This document shows, in pieces, positions 27,465 to 35,210 of a stretch of DNA of 64,000 nucleotides; the stretch's first letter is position 1; each line of letters begins with the position of its first letter. A program made the position numbers and the translations under genes. The stretch lies in contig JAUNUJ010000002.1 in the NCBI GenBank assembly GCA_030538235.1, positions 248,001-312,000 on the forward strand. The letters run 5' to 3'. The notes beneath the pieces were generated by a model. That model did no database searches, had not been told where the DNA came from, and saw only the letters and a list, made by a program, of their open reading frames with translations. This DNA is from Alcaligenaceae bacterium. GTDB taxonomy: Bacteria; Pseudomonadota; Gammaproteobacteria; Burkholderiales; Burkholderiaceae_B.

Positions 27465-28868
27465 ATGGAACAGCTCAAGCAACGCTTTACACTTAAAGAC
27501 GATTTTCTTAAATTAGCCGTGGTCGGTCATACCAATACCGGCAAGACATCGCTTTTGCGCACCCTATTGCACGATGCCGATTTTGGCGAAGTGGCTAATG
27601 CCCCCGCCACCACACGCCATGTGGAGGGTGCGATGTTGCGCATTGAGCATTTAAAGCTCCAATGGTATGACACCCCCGGGATTGAAGACAGTATTGCCCT
27701 CTTGGACTATCTGGATCAATTGCAGCAACAAAGTAGCAGCCGTCTCGACGGCCCGGCCAGTATCGAGCGTTTTTTAGATAGTCCTGAGAGCCAGCAACGC
27801 TTTGAACAAGAAGCGCGCGTGTTACGTCAGCTTCTTACTTGTGACGCCGGTCTCTACGTGGTTGATGTGCGTGAGCCCGTGCGCTCCAAGCATCGCGATG
27901 AATTGACTATCCTAGCTCGCTGTGGTCGCCCCCTGATTCCCGTGTTAAATTTCTTGCACAGTCCCGACAGTTACAGTGAGGACTGGAAAAACGTGCTCTC
28001 ACGCTTAGGACTGCATCTAATTATTGAGTTCGATACCGTCGCACCCGCCATTGATGGCGAGCAACAACTCTATCAAAAACTGGCCCTGGTGCTGGATGAC
28101 TATCGTGATAATTTAAATGCCTTGGCCAAAGGCGCTGCTAAACGTCGCCAACGTCGCCGTGAGCAGGGTCAAGAGCTGTTAGCCGAGCTGCTGATTGATA
28201 TCAGTGCCTTTAGACGTCAGAGTGCCTCGGATGATGAAGGCGAGGGCTTACGCGTCTGGCAAGGCATGCAAGACGATGTGCGCCAGCGCGAGCACAAGTT
28301 TATCCGCGATTTGCTTGGACTCTACCGTTTTCACGAAACAGATTATGAAGAGGACCTCTTACCCATTAGCGGTGAGCGTTGGGAGAGCGATTTATTCAGC
28401 AGTGAAGCATTGATGGATATGGGTATCAGAGTGGGCAAAGGCTTTGCGGCCGGCGCCATGGCCGGCGCCACGGTAGATATCATAACCGGCGGTCTAAGCT
28501 TGGGGGCGGGAACCCTCGTCGGTGGCTTAGTCGGTGGCCTCTGGCAAGGTGCCGAAAAGGTCGGCAATCGCCTCTTAGGTATGCTCCAAGGCTATCGTGA
28601 ATTAACCGTCGATGACCCAGTATTGCGTCTATTAGCAGTGCGCGGACTAAGCCTATTGGATGCGCTGGATCGTCGTGGTCACGCGGCGCAGGAGCGTATC
28701 CAACGCTTTGATTTGGACTATAAAAGTTGGCAAGAGGAATCGCTACCTCGCCCCCTTAAAAATGCGCGTTCCTACCCCGAATGGTCCAGTCTCAACAAGG
28801 ACTTTAAGGACAGTCGCGCTAGAAGCGAGGATATCAGAGAATTGAGCCGGGCGCTCAATGCCCAATAA
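27465..28868 (+). CDS. DUF3482 GTPase
   Basis: A 467-residue protein with an Era-like GTPase domain: G1 at residues 21-29 (GHTNTGKTS) and G3 DTPG at 69-72. The expected NKxD specificity motif is not clear. The corresponding region reads PVLNFLHSPDSY, as DUF3482 proteins seem to have. After the G domain lies a helical segment, then a glycine/alanine-rich hydrophobic patch (about 325-365) that could insert in the membrane. It follows the DUF2868 gene by 11 bp, pointing to a membrane protein-GTPase pair. Its 3' end lies 3 bp from the convergent TPM gene. Confidence 0.85.
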   Translation: MEQLKQRFTLKDDFLKLAVVGHTNTGKTSLLRTLLHDADFGEVANAPATTRHVEGAMLRIEHLKLQWYDTPGIEDSIALLDYLDQLQQQSSSRLDGPASIERFLDSPESQQRFEQEARVLRQLLTCDAGLYVVDVREPVRSKHRDELTILARCGRPLIPVLNFLHSPDSYSEDWKNVLSRLGLHLIIEFDTVAPAIDGEQQLYQKLALVLDDYRDNLNALAKGAAKRRQRRREQGQELLAELLIDISAFRRQSASDDEGEGLRVWQGMQDDVRQREHKFIRDLLGLYRFHETDYEEDLLPISGERWESDLFSSEALMDMGIRVGKGFAAGAMAGATVDIITGGLSLGAGTLVGGLVGGLWQGAEKVGNRLLGMLQGYRELTVDDPVLRLLAVRGLSLLDALDRRGHAAQERIQRFDLDYKSWQEESLPRPLKNARSYPEWSSLNKDFKDSRARSEDIRELSRALNAQ

Positions 28869-28871
28869 GAA

Positions 28872-29372
28872 TTAAAGAATCACCGGCTCGTTTGGTAAAA
28901 AGTTTTCACCGCTGTCAGTTTCTGCACCATGCGGACAAGCCGCATTTAATATGGCCTCAATCTGCTTAACTGCGGTTTCCAGTCCCTCACGAAACTGTTT
29001 ATTTTTAAAGTAATTGGCCAGCAACACACTGACTTCGACCCATTGTTCATCAGCAACCTCAATCCCGCGATCAGCAATGATTTCAATGGCTTGTCGATCT
29101 AGCGACAAATACAATAAAATCCCGGTATTTAAAGGTGTATCCCAGACACGAAGTCGTCCATACACCTCTAAGGCTCGCTCACGAGTCGATTCCAGATGGT
29201 TCGGGAAGCTACGCTCAATCGCCACCACCAATTCGGCCTGATGATTACGCTCACTAGCCGCAATCAATTCCGACACCTCGGCTAGGAAACTTTTAGTAAA
29301 GTAACGACGCCCAAGGTACTGACCCTTTAGCGTGTCAATGCCTGTTAATTGTGTGAGTTTATTACCAGCCAC
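28872..29372 (-). CDS. TPM-domain protein (small, cytosolic)
   Basis: A 166-residue TPM-domain protein without signal peptide or transmembrane helix. The core reads YLGRRYFTKSFLAEVSELIAA, then ELVVAIERSFP, and NTGILLYLSLDRQAIEIIADRGI. The start is a GTG at 29372, inside the end of the preceding gene, 7 nt after a GGAGGT that lies within that gene's glycine codons. This makes translational coupling likely. Family members occur after lemA and a larger TPM protein in many proteobacteria, and their role is unclear. Confidence 0.83.
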   Translation of the reverse strand: MAGNKLTQLTGIDTLKGQYLGRRYFTKSFLAEVSELIAASERNHQAELVVAIERSFPNHLESTRERALEVYGRLRVWDTPLNTGILLYLSLDRQAIEIIADRGIEVADEQWVEVSVLLANYFKNKQFREGLETAVKQIEAILNAACPHGAETDSGENFLPNEPVIL

Positions 29373-30288
29373 CTGAGGCACCTCCACCGCCACTGGAGCC
29401 ACCGCCCCCGCCGCCAAATCCACCACCGAAACCACCGCCGCCGAAGCCACCGCCACCACCAAAACCACCAAAGCCACCCGGCCAATTATCACGACCGCGA
29501 CCGCGTCTGGAACCGCCCTTGGCCGCTTGACGACTGGCTTCCTCGACAATCCCTGAACCGAGGAAAGACTTGGCAATTAAATTCCAAACCACGGCAAAAA
29601 CAGCAGCAAGTAAAGCTAAGCCGATAGAGCCGGTAATGGCCATTATAAAAGCACCACCTACAAATGGCGCTAACCAAATCGGCCAGAACAACACAAAAAC
29701 AGCAAAGAAGATCAGCAACTCAATGGGTATCTCATCGGAACCTAAAAATGGTGATTCATCTGCAGTCTGCACTGCCGGCAAGTCCTCACCCTGAATTAAT
29801 AAGGTCAGTTGATCCACTGCCTTTCTGATGCCGCCGTAGTAATTATTCGCCTGAAAGGCCGGCGCCATATCCCGATTGATAATGTAGGATGACTGTACGT
29901 CTGTGATCGCACCCTCCAGACCATAACCGGTCTCAATGCGCATGCGACGATCGTCTTTGGCCACTAAGACCAGGACTCCGTCGTCGATCTTGGCCCGCCC
30001 AATACGCCATTCGTCAAACACTCGTCTGGCATACGTCTCAACAGTATCGTCCGGCTGCACTGTGGGCACCATAAGCACCATGATTTGAGAGCCCTTTTCC
30101 TGCTCTAGCTGAGCAATACTTTGATTAAGATCGTCAAGCTGAGCAGGCGTCAAGGTGCCGGTCACGTCCACTACATAATTAGTCAATGGCGGCACCGGCA
30201 CTTCAGCACGCACCGGTGACAACATGGCGACCATGGCTAATAGCATCGCTATCAGCAGTAGTCGGACAGGCTGTTTAAGCAAGGTCAT
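29362..30288 (-). CDS. TPM-domain protein YgcG-like, exported
   Basis: A 308-residue protein: signal peptide (about 1-28), a TPM domain (about 35-165) with YVVDVTGTLTPAQLDDLN, GSQIMVLMVPT and DDRRMRIETGYGLEGAITD, two membrane helices near 195-240, and a very glycine-rich C-terminal tail. This is the YgcG layout usually encoded after lemA. It lies 30 bp after lemA and overlaps the next TPM gene by 11 bp in another frame. The role is probably in envelope maintenance, but it is not firmly known. Confidence 0.88.
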   Translation of the reverse strand: MTLLKQPVRLLLIAMLLAMVAMLSPVRAEVPVPPLTNYVVDVTGTLTPAQLDDLNQSIAQLEQEKGSQIMVLMVPTVQPDDTVETYARRVFDEWRIGRAKIDDGVLVLVAKDDRRMRIETGYGLEGAITDVQSSYIINRDMAPAFQANNYYGGIRKAVDQLTLLIQGEDLPAVQTADESPFLGSDEIPIELLIFFAVFVLFWPIWLAPFVGGAFIMAITGSIGLALLAAVFAVVWNLIAKSFLGSGIVEEASRQAAKGGSRRGRGRDNWPGGFGGFGGGGGFGGGGFGGGFGGGGGGSSGGGGASGGW

Positions 30289-30318
30289 AACTCACCCCTA
30301 CATCATCCCTATATGCCA

Positions 30319-30933
30319 TTATTGAGCCGGGGCAGTACGAGGATTATCAAATTGAATGGTAGGTCTTTGCATAATAGTGTCCTGATTTTCTACCCCAAAA
30401 TTAGGTAACACCTTATAACCGAAAATTTTAGCCGTAATTAAGGTCGGGAACTGACGGATAAAAGTATTGAAGGTCTGAACCTCACGGATATAGCGACCAC
30501 GTGCGGTAGCAATACGGTTTTCAGTTCCTTCTAACTGTACGTTCAAGTCTCTGAATAAACCATCAGACTTTAGATCCGGGTAGTTCTCAGATACTGCAAT
30601 TAAGCGCGATAAGGCTGAGCTCAACTGTGCCTGAGCAGCCTGGAACTGAGCCATTTCCTCTTCGGTAGGAAGGCGATCAGGTGAGACATTTAAAGAGCCC
30701 ACGCGACCACGAGCCTCAGTTACTTCCTTTAACAGCTCGCGCTCATGCACCATGTAGGCATTAACACTCTCAACTAACTGTGGCACTAAATCGGCACGGC
30801 GTTGATACTGGTTCAACGTCTCGGACCAAGCGGCCTTAACACCTTCATCTAAACGTTGAATTTCGTTATAGCCACAACCGGCTAATAAGCTGGCTAATAA
30901 AGCAGCCATAAATACACGGAACAATTGACGCAT
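30319..30933 (-). CDS. lemA: LemA family lipoprotein
   Basis: A 204-residue LemA protein. The lipobox LAGC puts the lipidated cysteine at residue 20. Family motifs are WSETLNQYQRRADLVPQLVESV, then SENYPDLKSDGLFRDL and GTENRIATARGRY. LemA proteins form long helical bundles in the envelope, with roles suggested in two-component signalling and membrane organisation. It is the first gene of the lemA - TPM - TPM operon, divergent from a LysE exporter gene. Confidence 0.93.
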   Translation of the reverse strand: MRQLFRVFMAALLASLLAGCGYNEIQRLDEGVKAAWSETLNQYQRRADLVPQLVESVNAYMVHERELLKEVTEARGRVGSLNVSPDRLPTEEEMAQFQAAQAQLSSALSRLIAVSENYPDLKSDGLFRDLNVQLEGTENRIATARGRYIREVQTFNTFIRQFPTLITAKIFGYKVLPNFGVENQDTIMQRPTIQFDNPRTAPAQ

Positions 30934-31033
30934 AGCAGTCTCACTATTAATGATTAAAACTTAAGGTATTTTAAGATGATAGGAAAAATTACACCACTCT
31001 TTAAGATAACTGATTGTAACCAAAGCTAAAGCG

Positions 31034-31039
31034 TATAAT
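31034..31039 (+). promoter_or_regulatory. -10 element just upstream of the LysE-family gene
   Basis: A perfect TATAAT lies 5 nt before the first in-frame ATG (31045). Transcription would start at about 31046, so that ATG would be leaderless or untranscribed. This supports the internal start at 31090. The -35 region is weak. Confidence 0.55.
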
Positions 31040-31089
31040 TCACTATGGGCACCGTTTGGCGTGCCGTTTTCTTTTTCTTCGTTGTCTTT

Positions 31090-31713
31090 ATGTTACTCTC
31101 TGTCTGGTTGGCTCTGTTCTTTGCCGCATGGGCTATCTCGATCTCGCCGGGTCCCGGTGCGGTGGCTTCGATGGCCTCCGGATTACGTTATGGTATGTGG
31201 CCGGGGACCGCTCTGGTTATCGGTCTGATTTTCGGCTACTCCATACAATTTGTTATCAGTATTATCGGCGTCGCCGCAGTGATTAAAGCGTCACCCATCT
31301 TATTTGAAGTGATTAAGTGGGTCGGAGTGACTTATCTAATCTATCTTGGGGTTAAGCAATATCGCTCACCGGTAAGTATGGTGCGGGTAGATGTCAGCGA
31401 AATGCGATCCTCTACTGCCGGAAAGTTATTCTTACAAGGCTTTTTGGTTGATATTACTAATCCCAAAGCCGCGATCTTTTTATTGGCAGTGATTCCGCAG
31501 TTTGTTGATACAACGCAACCCTTATTGCTGCAGTATGTGATTATTTGGTTTACCCTCTGCGCGGTGGATTTAGTGATTATGCTGGGCTACGCGGCGCTCG
31601 CTGCTAATCTAGTCAAGCTACTGAAAAACCCACATACCACGGCCAGAATTAATAAAATCTTCGGCGTGTGTTTTATCTTAGCCGCGCTGACCATGGCCTT
31701 CATGAATGTATAA
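31090..31713 (+). CDS. LysE/RhtB-family amino-acid exporter
   Basis: With the start at 31090 the protein has 207 residues and opens SVWLALFFAAWAISISPGPGAVASM, with the SPGPG family motif. About six helices are predicted. LysE/RhtB proteins export amino acids such as homoserine, threonine or lysine. The frame extends to an ATG at 31045, but a perfect -10 box sits directly before that codon, so the inner ATG is favoured. The substrate is unknown. The gene is divergent from lemA. Confidence 0.87.
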   Translation: MLLSVWLALFFAAWAISISPGPGAVASMASGLRYGMWPGTALVIGLIFGYSIQFVISIIGVAAVIKASPILFEVIKWVGVTYLIYLGVKQYRSPVSMVRVDVSEMRSSTAGKLFLQGFLVDITNPKAAIFLLAVIPQFVDTTQPLLLQYVIIWFTLCAVDLVIMLGYAALAANLVKLLKNPHTTARINKIFGVCFILAALTMAFMNV

Positions 31714-31781
31714 TCACATCTAAGCTCATGATACAATTGCCTAATTTAATTTTCAGCTCAAAAATATAATTTATAAAAAGC

Positions 31782-33404
31782 ATGTCAAGCAACAGTAAAA
31801 TTTCCCAAGAAGTCGCCAGAAGGCGCACCTTTGCGATTATTTCCCACCCGGATGCGGGTAAAACCACCCTCACTGAAAAGCTCCTATTATTTGCGGGTGC
31901 CATTCAAATCGCCGGTAGTGTCAAAGCACGCAAAGCCGAGCGCCATGCCTCTTCTGACTGGATGGAAATCGAAAAGCAGCGTGGTATTTCTGTGGCCTCT
32001 TCGGTCATGCAAATGGAGTACAAGGACTGTGTGATTAATCTTCTGGATACCCCGGGACACCAGGATTTTTCCGAAGATACCTATCGCGTACTGACCGCAG
32101 TTGATGCGGCGGTGATGGTCGTTGATGCGGCCAATGGTATTGAACCGCAAACGGAGCGCCTACTGCAAGTCTGTCGCGCTCGCAACACGCCCATTTTGAC
32201 CTTTATTAATAAGCTTGACCGCGAAGTGCAAGAACCACTGGATTTAATTGGTGAAATTGAATCCCACTTGGAAATGGACTGTATCCCCTTTACTTGGCCG
32301 GTGGGCATGGGTCGCCAATTTAGTGGTATTTATGATTTACGTAAAGATCATATGCGCATGTTTAATCGCGCCAATCCGTCAAAGAGCGGCACCTCCGATG
32401 AATTTATTCCCAGTCTTGATAATTCAGTTTTAGATGAACGCTGCCCGGACACCATCGGAAAAGCCAGAGAAGAGATCGAGTTAATTGAAATCGCCACCCC
32501 GGATTTTGATAAAGAAGCGTTTTTAGCGGCCAAACAAACCCCGGTGTTTTTCGGTTCTGCGGTGTATAACTTCGGAGTTCAGGAGTTACTCGACACCTTG
32601 GTTGAGTTTGCCCCGCCACCAGGTGCACGTGAAGCTCTGGAACGCACGGTTGAACCATCGGAAAGTAAATTTAGCGGCGTGGTCTTTAAGGTACAAGCCA
32701 ATATGGATCCTGCGCACCGCGACCGAGTCGCTTTTGTGCGGGTCAGTTCGGGCAAATTTGAGCGTGGCATGCGCTTAAGAGTGGCCCGCACCGGCAAAGA
32801 TATTCGTCCAAACAACCCTGTCTCATTTTTATCACAACGACGTGATATCGTTGATGAGGCCTATGCCGGCGATGTGATCGGTATTCCCAATCACGGAGTT
32901 TTACATCTTGGTGATGTACTAACTGAGGGTGAAACGCTACACTTTACCGGTTTACCGTTTTTTGCGCCCGAACTTTTTCAAACGGTTGAGGTCAAAGATC
33001 CATTACGAAGCAAGCAACTTCGCACAGGCTTAACTCAATTGGGCGAAGAGGGAGCAATTCAGGTCTTTCGACCGCAAATTGCCGGAGGCGCATTATTACT
33101 AGGCGCAGTTGGTCAATTACAGTTCGAAGTGGTGGCTCACCGACTAAAAACTGAATACGGTGTAGAGGCGATTTTGGGTCCTTCTCGATACAATATGGCT
33201 AGATGGGTTACAAGTACCAATCCACAGGCCTTGCGTAAGTTTTTGGACACCAATATCTCAAATATTGCTTATGATGTGGTTGATGCGCCGGCTTTCTTGG
33301 TCAGCTCACCAGCTCAGCTAAGAGTAGCGCAAGAACTGCATCCCGATATACAATTCCATGTAATGCGTGAGCATGGTGGCCAGATTTTTGCTGATAGTCA
33401 CTAA
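31782..33404 (+). CDS. prfC: Peptide chain release factor 3
   Basis: A 540-residue translational GTPase, the typical RF3 length. G1 is SHPDAGKTTLTEK and G3 is DTPGHQDFSEDTY, which are diagnostic of RF3 rather than EF-G, and NKLDRE is the G4 motif. RF3 releases RF1/RF2 from the ribosome after peptide release. The start lies 68 bp after the LysE gene. A membrane-protein gene follows at 31 bp, so the two may share a transcript. Confidence 0.97.
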   Translation: MSSNSKISQEVARRRTFAIISHPDAGKTTLTEKLLLFAGAIQIAGSVKARKAERHASSDWMEIEKQRGISVASSVMQMEYKDCVINLLDTPGHQDFSEDTYRVLTAVDAAVMVVDAANGIEPQTERLLQVCRARNTPILTFINKLDREVQEPLDLIGEIESHLEMDCIPFTWPVGMGRQFSGIYDLRKDHMRMFNRANPSKSGTSDEFIPSLDNSVLDERCPDTIGKAREEIELIEIATPDFDKEAFLAAKQTPVFFGSAVYNFGVQELLDTLVEFAPPPGAREALERTVEPSESKFSGVVFKVQANMDPAHRDRVAFVRVSSGKFERGMRLRVARTGKDIRPNNPVSFLSQRRDIVDEAYAGDVIGIPNHGVLHLGDVLTEGETLHFTGLPFFAPELFQTVEVKDPLRSKQLRTGLTQLGEEGAIQVFRPQIAGGALLLGAVGQLQFEVVAHRLKTEYGVEAILGPSRYNMARWVTSTNPQALRKFLDTNISNIAYDVVDAPAFLVSSPAQLRVAQELHPDIQFHVMREHGGQIFADSH

Positions 33405-33435
33405 TTAACCCTAAGGGAACACTTTCTTAATTATT

Positions 33436-34002
33436 ATGTCTTGGCGTTTATTAATTTTTACAGTTCTCGTATTTGCCGGTATTGCAACCGCCCTAGGCTT
33501 ACAGGCCGGCGATTATTTGATTGAGCGTGTTCCGGTGCAAGCAAACATCCCTAACGTGACCGAACTGGATCCACCCGCAGAGCACGATGCCCAAGGCAAT
33601 TTGATTATTCCTCAGCCGATGCAACCCCTACTGGACGGCACCCAGGGGTTGGCGTCAACCAAACCTGATGTGGATTGGCAGGTGAAGCAATCCAGTTTGA
33701 CTGCTGCCATCAAAAACGAAGAGAGTAGCGCCATGTACGCTGAGGAAAACCGCCGTCTGAGCGGTGTTGTTACCCAAGGTACTACCGGTGGCACGCAGAC
33801 CTTCCAGCCAATTCGTCGCCAAGCTCCCGCCCAAGCAGGTGGTGGTGGCAACTTAGCGTGGGTTGGAGCCTTTAATCAGGCCATGGCTCAGTGCCGCACA
33901 CTCGGTTTTAATGATCGCCCTGCCTGTATCAATCGCGTCCGTAATCAGTACTGCGCACCTAACAAGGCATGGGGTCTTGTCGTCGACTGTCCTGCCAGGT
34001 AA
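33436..34002 (+). CDS. Hypothetical membrane-anchored protein with C-terminal cysteines
   Basis: I do not recognise the family. The 188-residue protein has one N-terminal membrane segment or uncleaved signal (about 4-24). A Pro-rich, then Gln/Gly-rich middle follows (QAPAQAGGGG). The C-terminal domain (about 140-188) contains four Cys residues (QCRT, ACIN, QYCAP, DCPAR) likely to form disulfides in the periplasm. It sits 31 bp after prfC, so it may be expressed with it. A weak AT hairpin follows the stop at about 34027-34049. Confidence 0.65.
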   Translation: MSWRLLIFTVLVFAGIATALGLQAGDYLIERVPVQANIPNVTELDPPAEHDAQGNLIIPQPMQPLLDGTQGLASTKPDVDWQVKQSSLTAAIKNEESSAMYAEENRRLSGVVTQGTTGGTQTFQPIRRQAPAQAGGGGNLAWVGAFNQAMAQCRTLGFNDRPACINRVRNQYCAPNKAWGLVVDCPAR

Positions 34003-34080
34003 TCGCTTTGTGGTGGTTAGACTAGGCAAAAATCGTTAAAATGATTTTTTCATCACCAATAGATTAATTGAGACCTAGCT

Positions 34081-34824
34081 ATGAACCCCACACGATCTGA
34101 CTACAAAAGTGACCTCAAACTCATCGATCGCACCCTCCTAAATCTGGTCAAGGGTCGCTTTTTCCTGTTGATAGCCATCAGTGTTCTGGTACTAGGGGCA
34201 TTCTATTTTGTGGCTCAAAAGATTCTAAGTTTTGGTAGGGACTTAGATTATTCCTTTTTAAATGACACCGCTGTCGATATGATTATCGAGCATCTGGAAA
34301 AGTACGATATTTACTTTTGGTGGGCGGTCGTGATCATTTTAGGACTACTGGTGTTGTCTTTTCTCAACAGTCTAGTCAAGCAAAATCTCAACAGTGTCGC
34401 TCAGAAAAATGTCCCGATGCCGGTGGTGCGCAACCTTATCAGCCGCTTATCGCCCATGAGCCTCGAAGTACTAGCCTGGGCCTGGGAAGATCGCCGCGAA
34501 CCACTAAAAATCGATCATATCAAACAGCTGGGTCGCGAACTAAGGCAGGGTCGCTTTAGCCGTATCGAAGAAACCAGAGAACAAGAGCAACTGCTCAACA
34601 AGGGCATTTATGGCTCCGCTTATCATGACGATGATATCGGAACTCTAGTCTCTGCACCACAAACTCATATTACTAAGAGCGAACAAGAGCCCGCTGTCAA
34701 GGTGACAAAAACCGTGACAACAGAGCGCATTGAACCTCGCCTTGATGAGCCTGTTTTGAGTAAAAAAACGACAGATCCGGTCGAAAGCGATATAATTATA
34801 TTAAATGATGAGCCCAAAGCTTGA
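34081..34824 (+). CDS. Hypothetical inner-membrane protein
   Basis: A 247-residue protein of unknown family with two membrane helices (about 24-45 and 77-97), both ends probably cytosolic. The cytosolic stretch after helix 2 contains LISRLSPMSLEVLAWAWEDRREP and a charged helix. The last 60 residues are acidic and look disordered (VTTERIEPRLDEPV). It lies just upstream of the leuA leader, whose transcription signals start right after the stop. The stop is followed by an AT-rich hairpin (AAAGCTT/AAGCTTT) that may weakly terminate it. Confidence 0.65.
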   Translation: MNPTRSDYKSDLKLIDRTLLNLVKGRFFLLIAISVLVLGAFYFVAQKILSFGRDLDYSFLNDTAVDMIIEHLEKYDIYFWWAVVIILGLLVLSFLNSLVKQNLNSVAQKNVPMPVVRNLISRLSPMSLEVLAWAWEDRREPLKIDHIKQLGRELRQGRFSRIEETREQEQLLNKGIYGSAYHDDDIGTLVSAPQTHITKSEQEPAVKVTKTVTTERIEPRLDEPVLSKKTTDPVESDIIILNDEPKA

Positions 34825-34857
34825 TAAAAGCTTTTAGGCATGATAGAAGTATTATCT

Positions 34858-35046
34858 ATGGATATTCACACGGAAACCTTCGCTACGCGTTTTGCGAACT
34901 TAGTTGGTGGCTCTAATGCCTCAACTCAGTTGGTGTTTCCTGTTTCTGCGTCCTTGCGCGCACTTCAATCCTCTGCCTCAGCTTTATCAGCTCAAACCGC
35001 GTTACTCCTCGGTTTACTCCTCCTATTGATCGGTTGCCTAGCCTAG
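34858..35046 (+). CDS. leu operon leader peptide (LeuL-like)
   Basis: A 62-codon frame starting at 34858 (a start at 34840 would give 68). Near its end, seven Leu codons occur in an eight-codon stretch plus one more before the stop: TTA CTC CTC GGT TTA CTC CTC CTA TTG ATC GGT TGC CTA GCC TAG. Placed 164 bp upstream of leuA, this is the pattern of a ribosome-mediated attenuator, in which slow Leu-tRNA decoding stalls the ribosome. It is longer than the E. coli LeuL (28 residues), and a small membrane protein is the alternative because the C-terminus is hydrophobic. Confidence 0.68.
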   Translation: MDIHTETFATRFANLVGGSNASTQLVFPVSASLRALQSSASALSAQTALLLGLLLLLIGCLA

Positions 35047-35130
35047 AGCCTAGGTGGTGCTATGCAGCCGAGCCAGTGAGCCACCCAGATCGCTCCGTCA
35101 TATGGAGTTCAGTTTCTAATTTTATTTTTT
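35037..35130 (+). promoter_or_regulatory. Putative leu attenuator
   Basis: Mutually exclusive pairings are visible. Two CCTAG copies (35037-35041, 35042-35046) can pair with CTAGG at 35050-35054, and GGTGG (35053-35057) can pair with CCACC (35081-35085). A CTCC/GGAG hairpin (35093-35096, 35104-35107) precedes a T-rich stretch at 35121-35130 that could serve as a weak terminator. The precise antiterminator and terminator cannot be fixed without folding. Confidence 0.45.
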
Positions 35131-35210
35131 GTATATCAGTTCTATCTCAAGACGATATTTTGACATTCGGGGCCACAAGCCTACTTGAGTAGAAAAAAAT
35201 AGGTGTCACC

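Noticed and set aside
28872..29576. Longer version of the small TPM gene starting at 29576
   Set aside because: The extra N-terminus is the other-frame reading of the glycine-rich end of the upstream gene. The GTG at 29372 with GGAGGT fits the family start.
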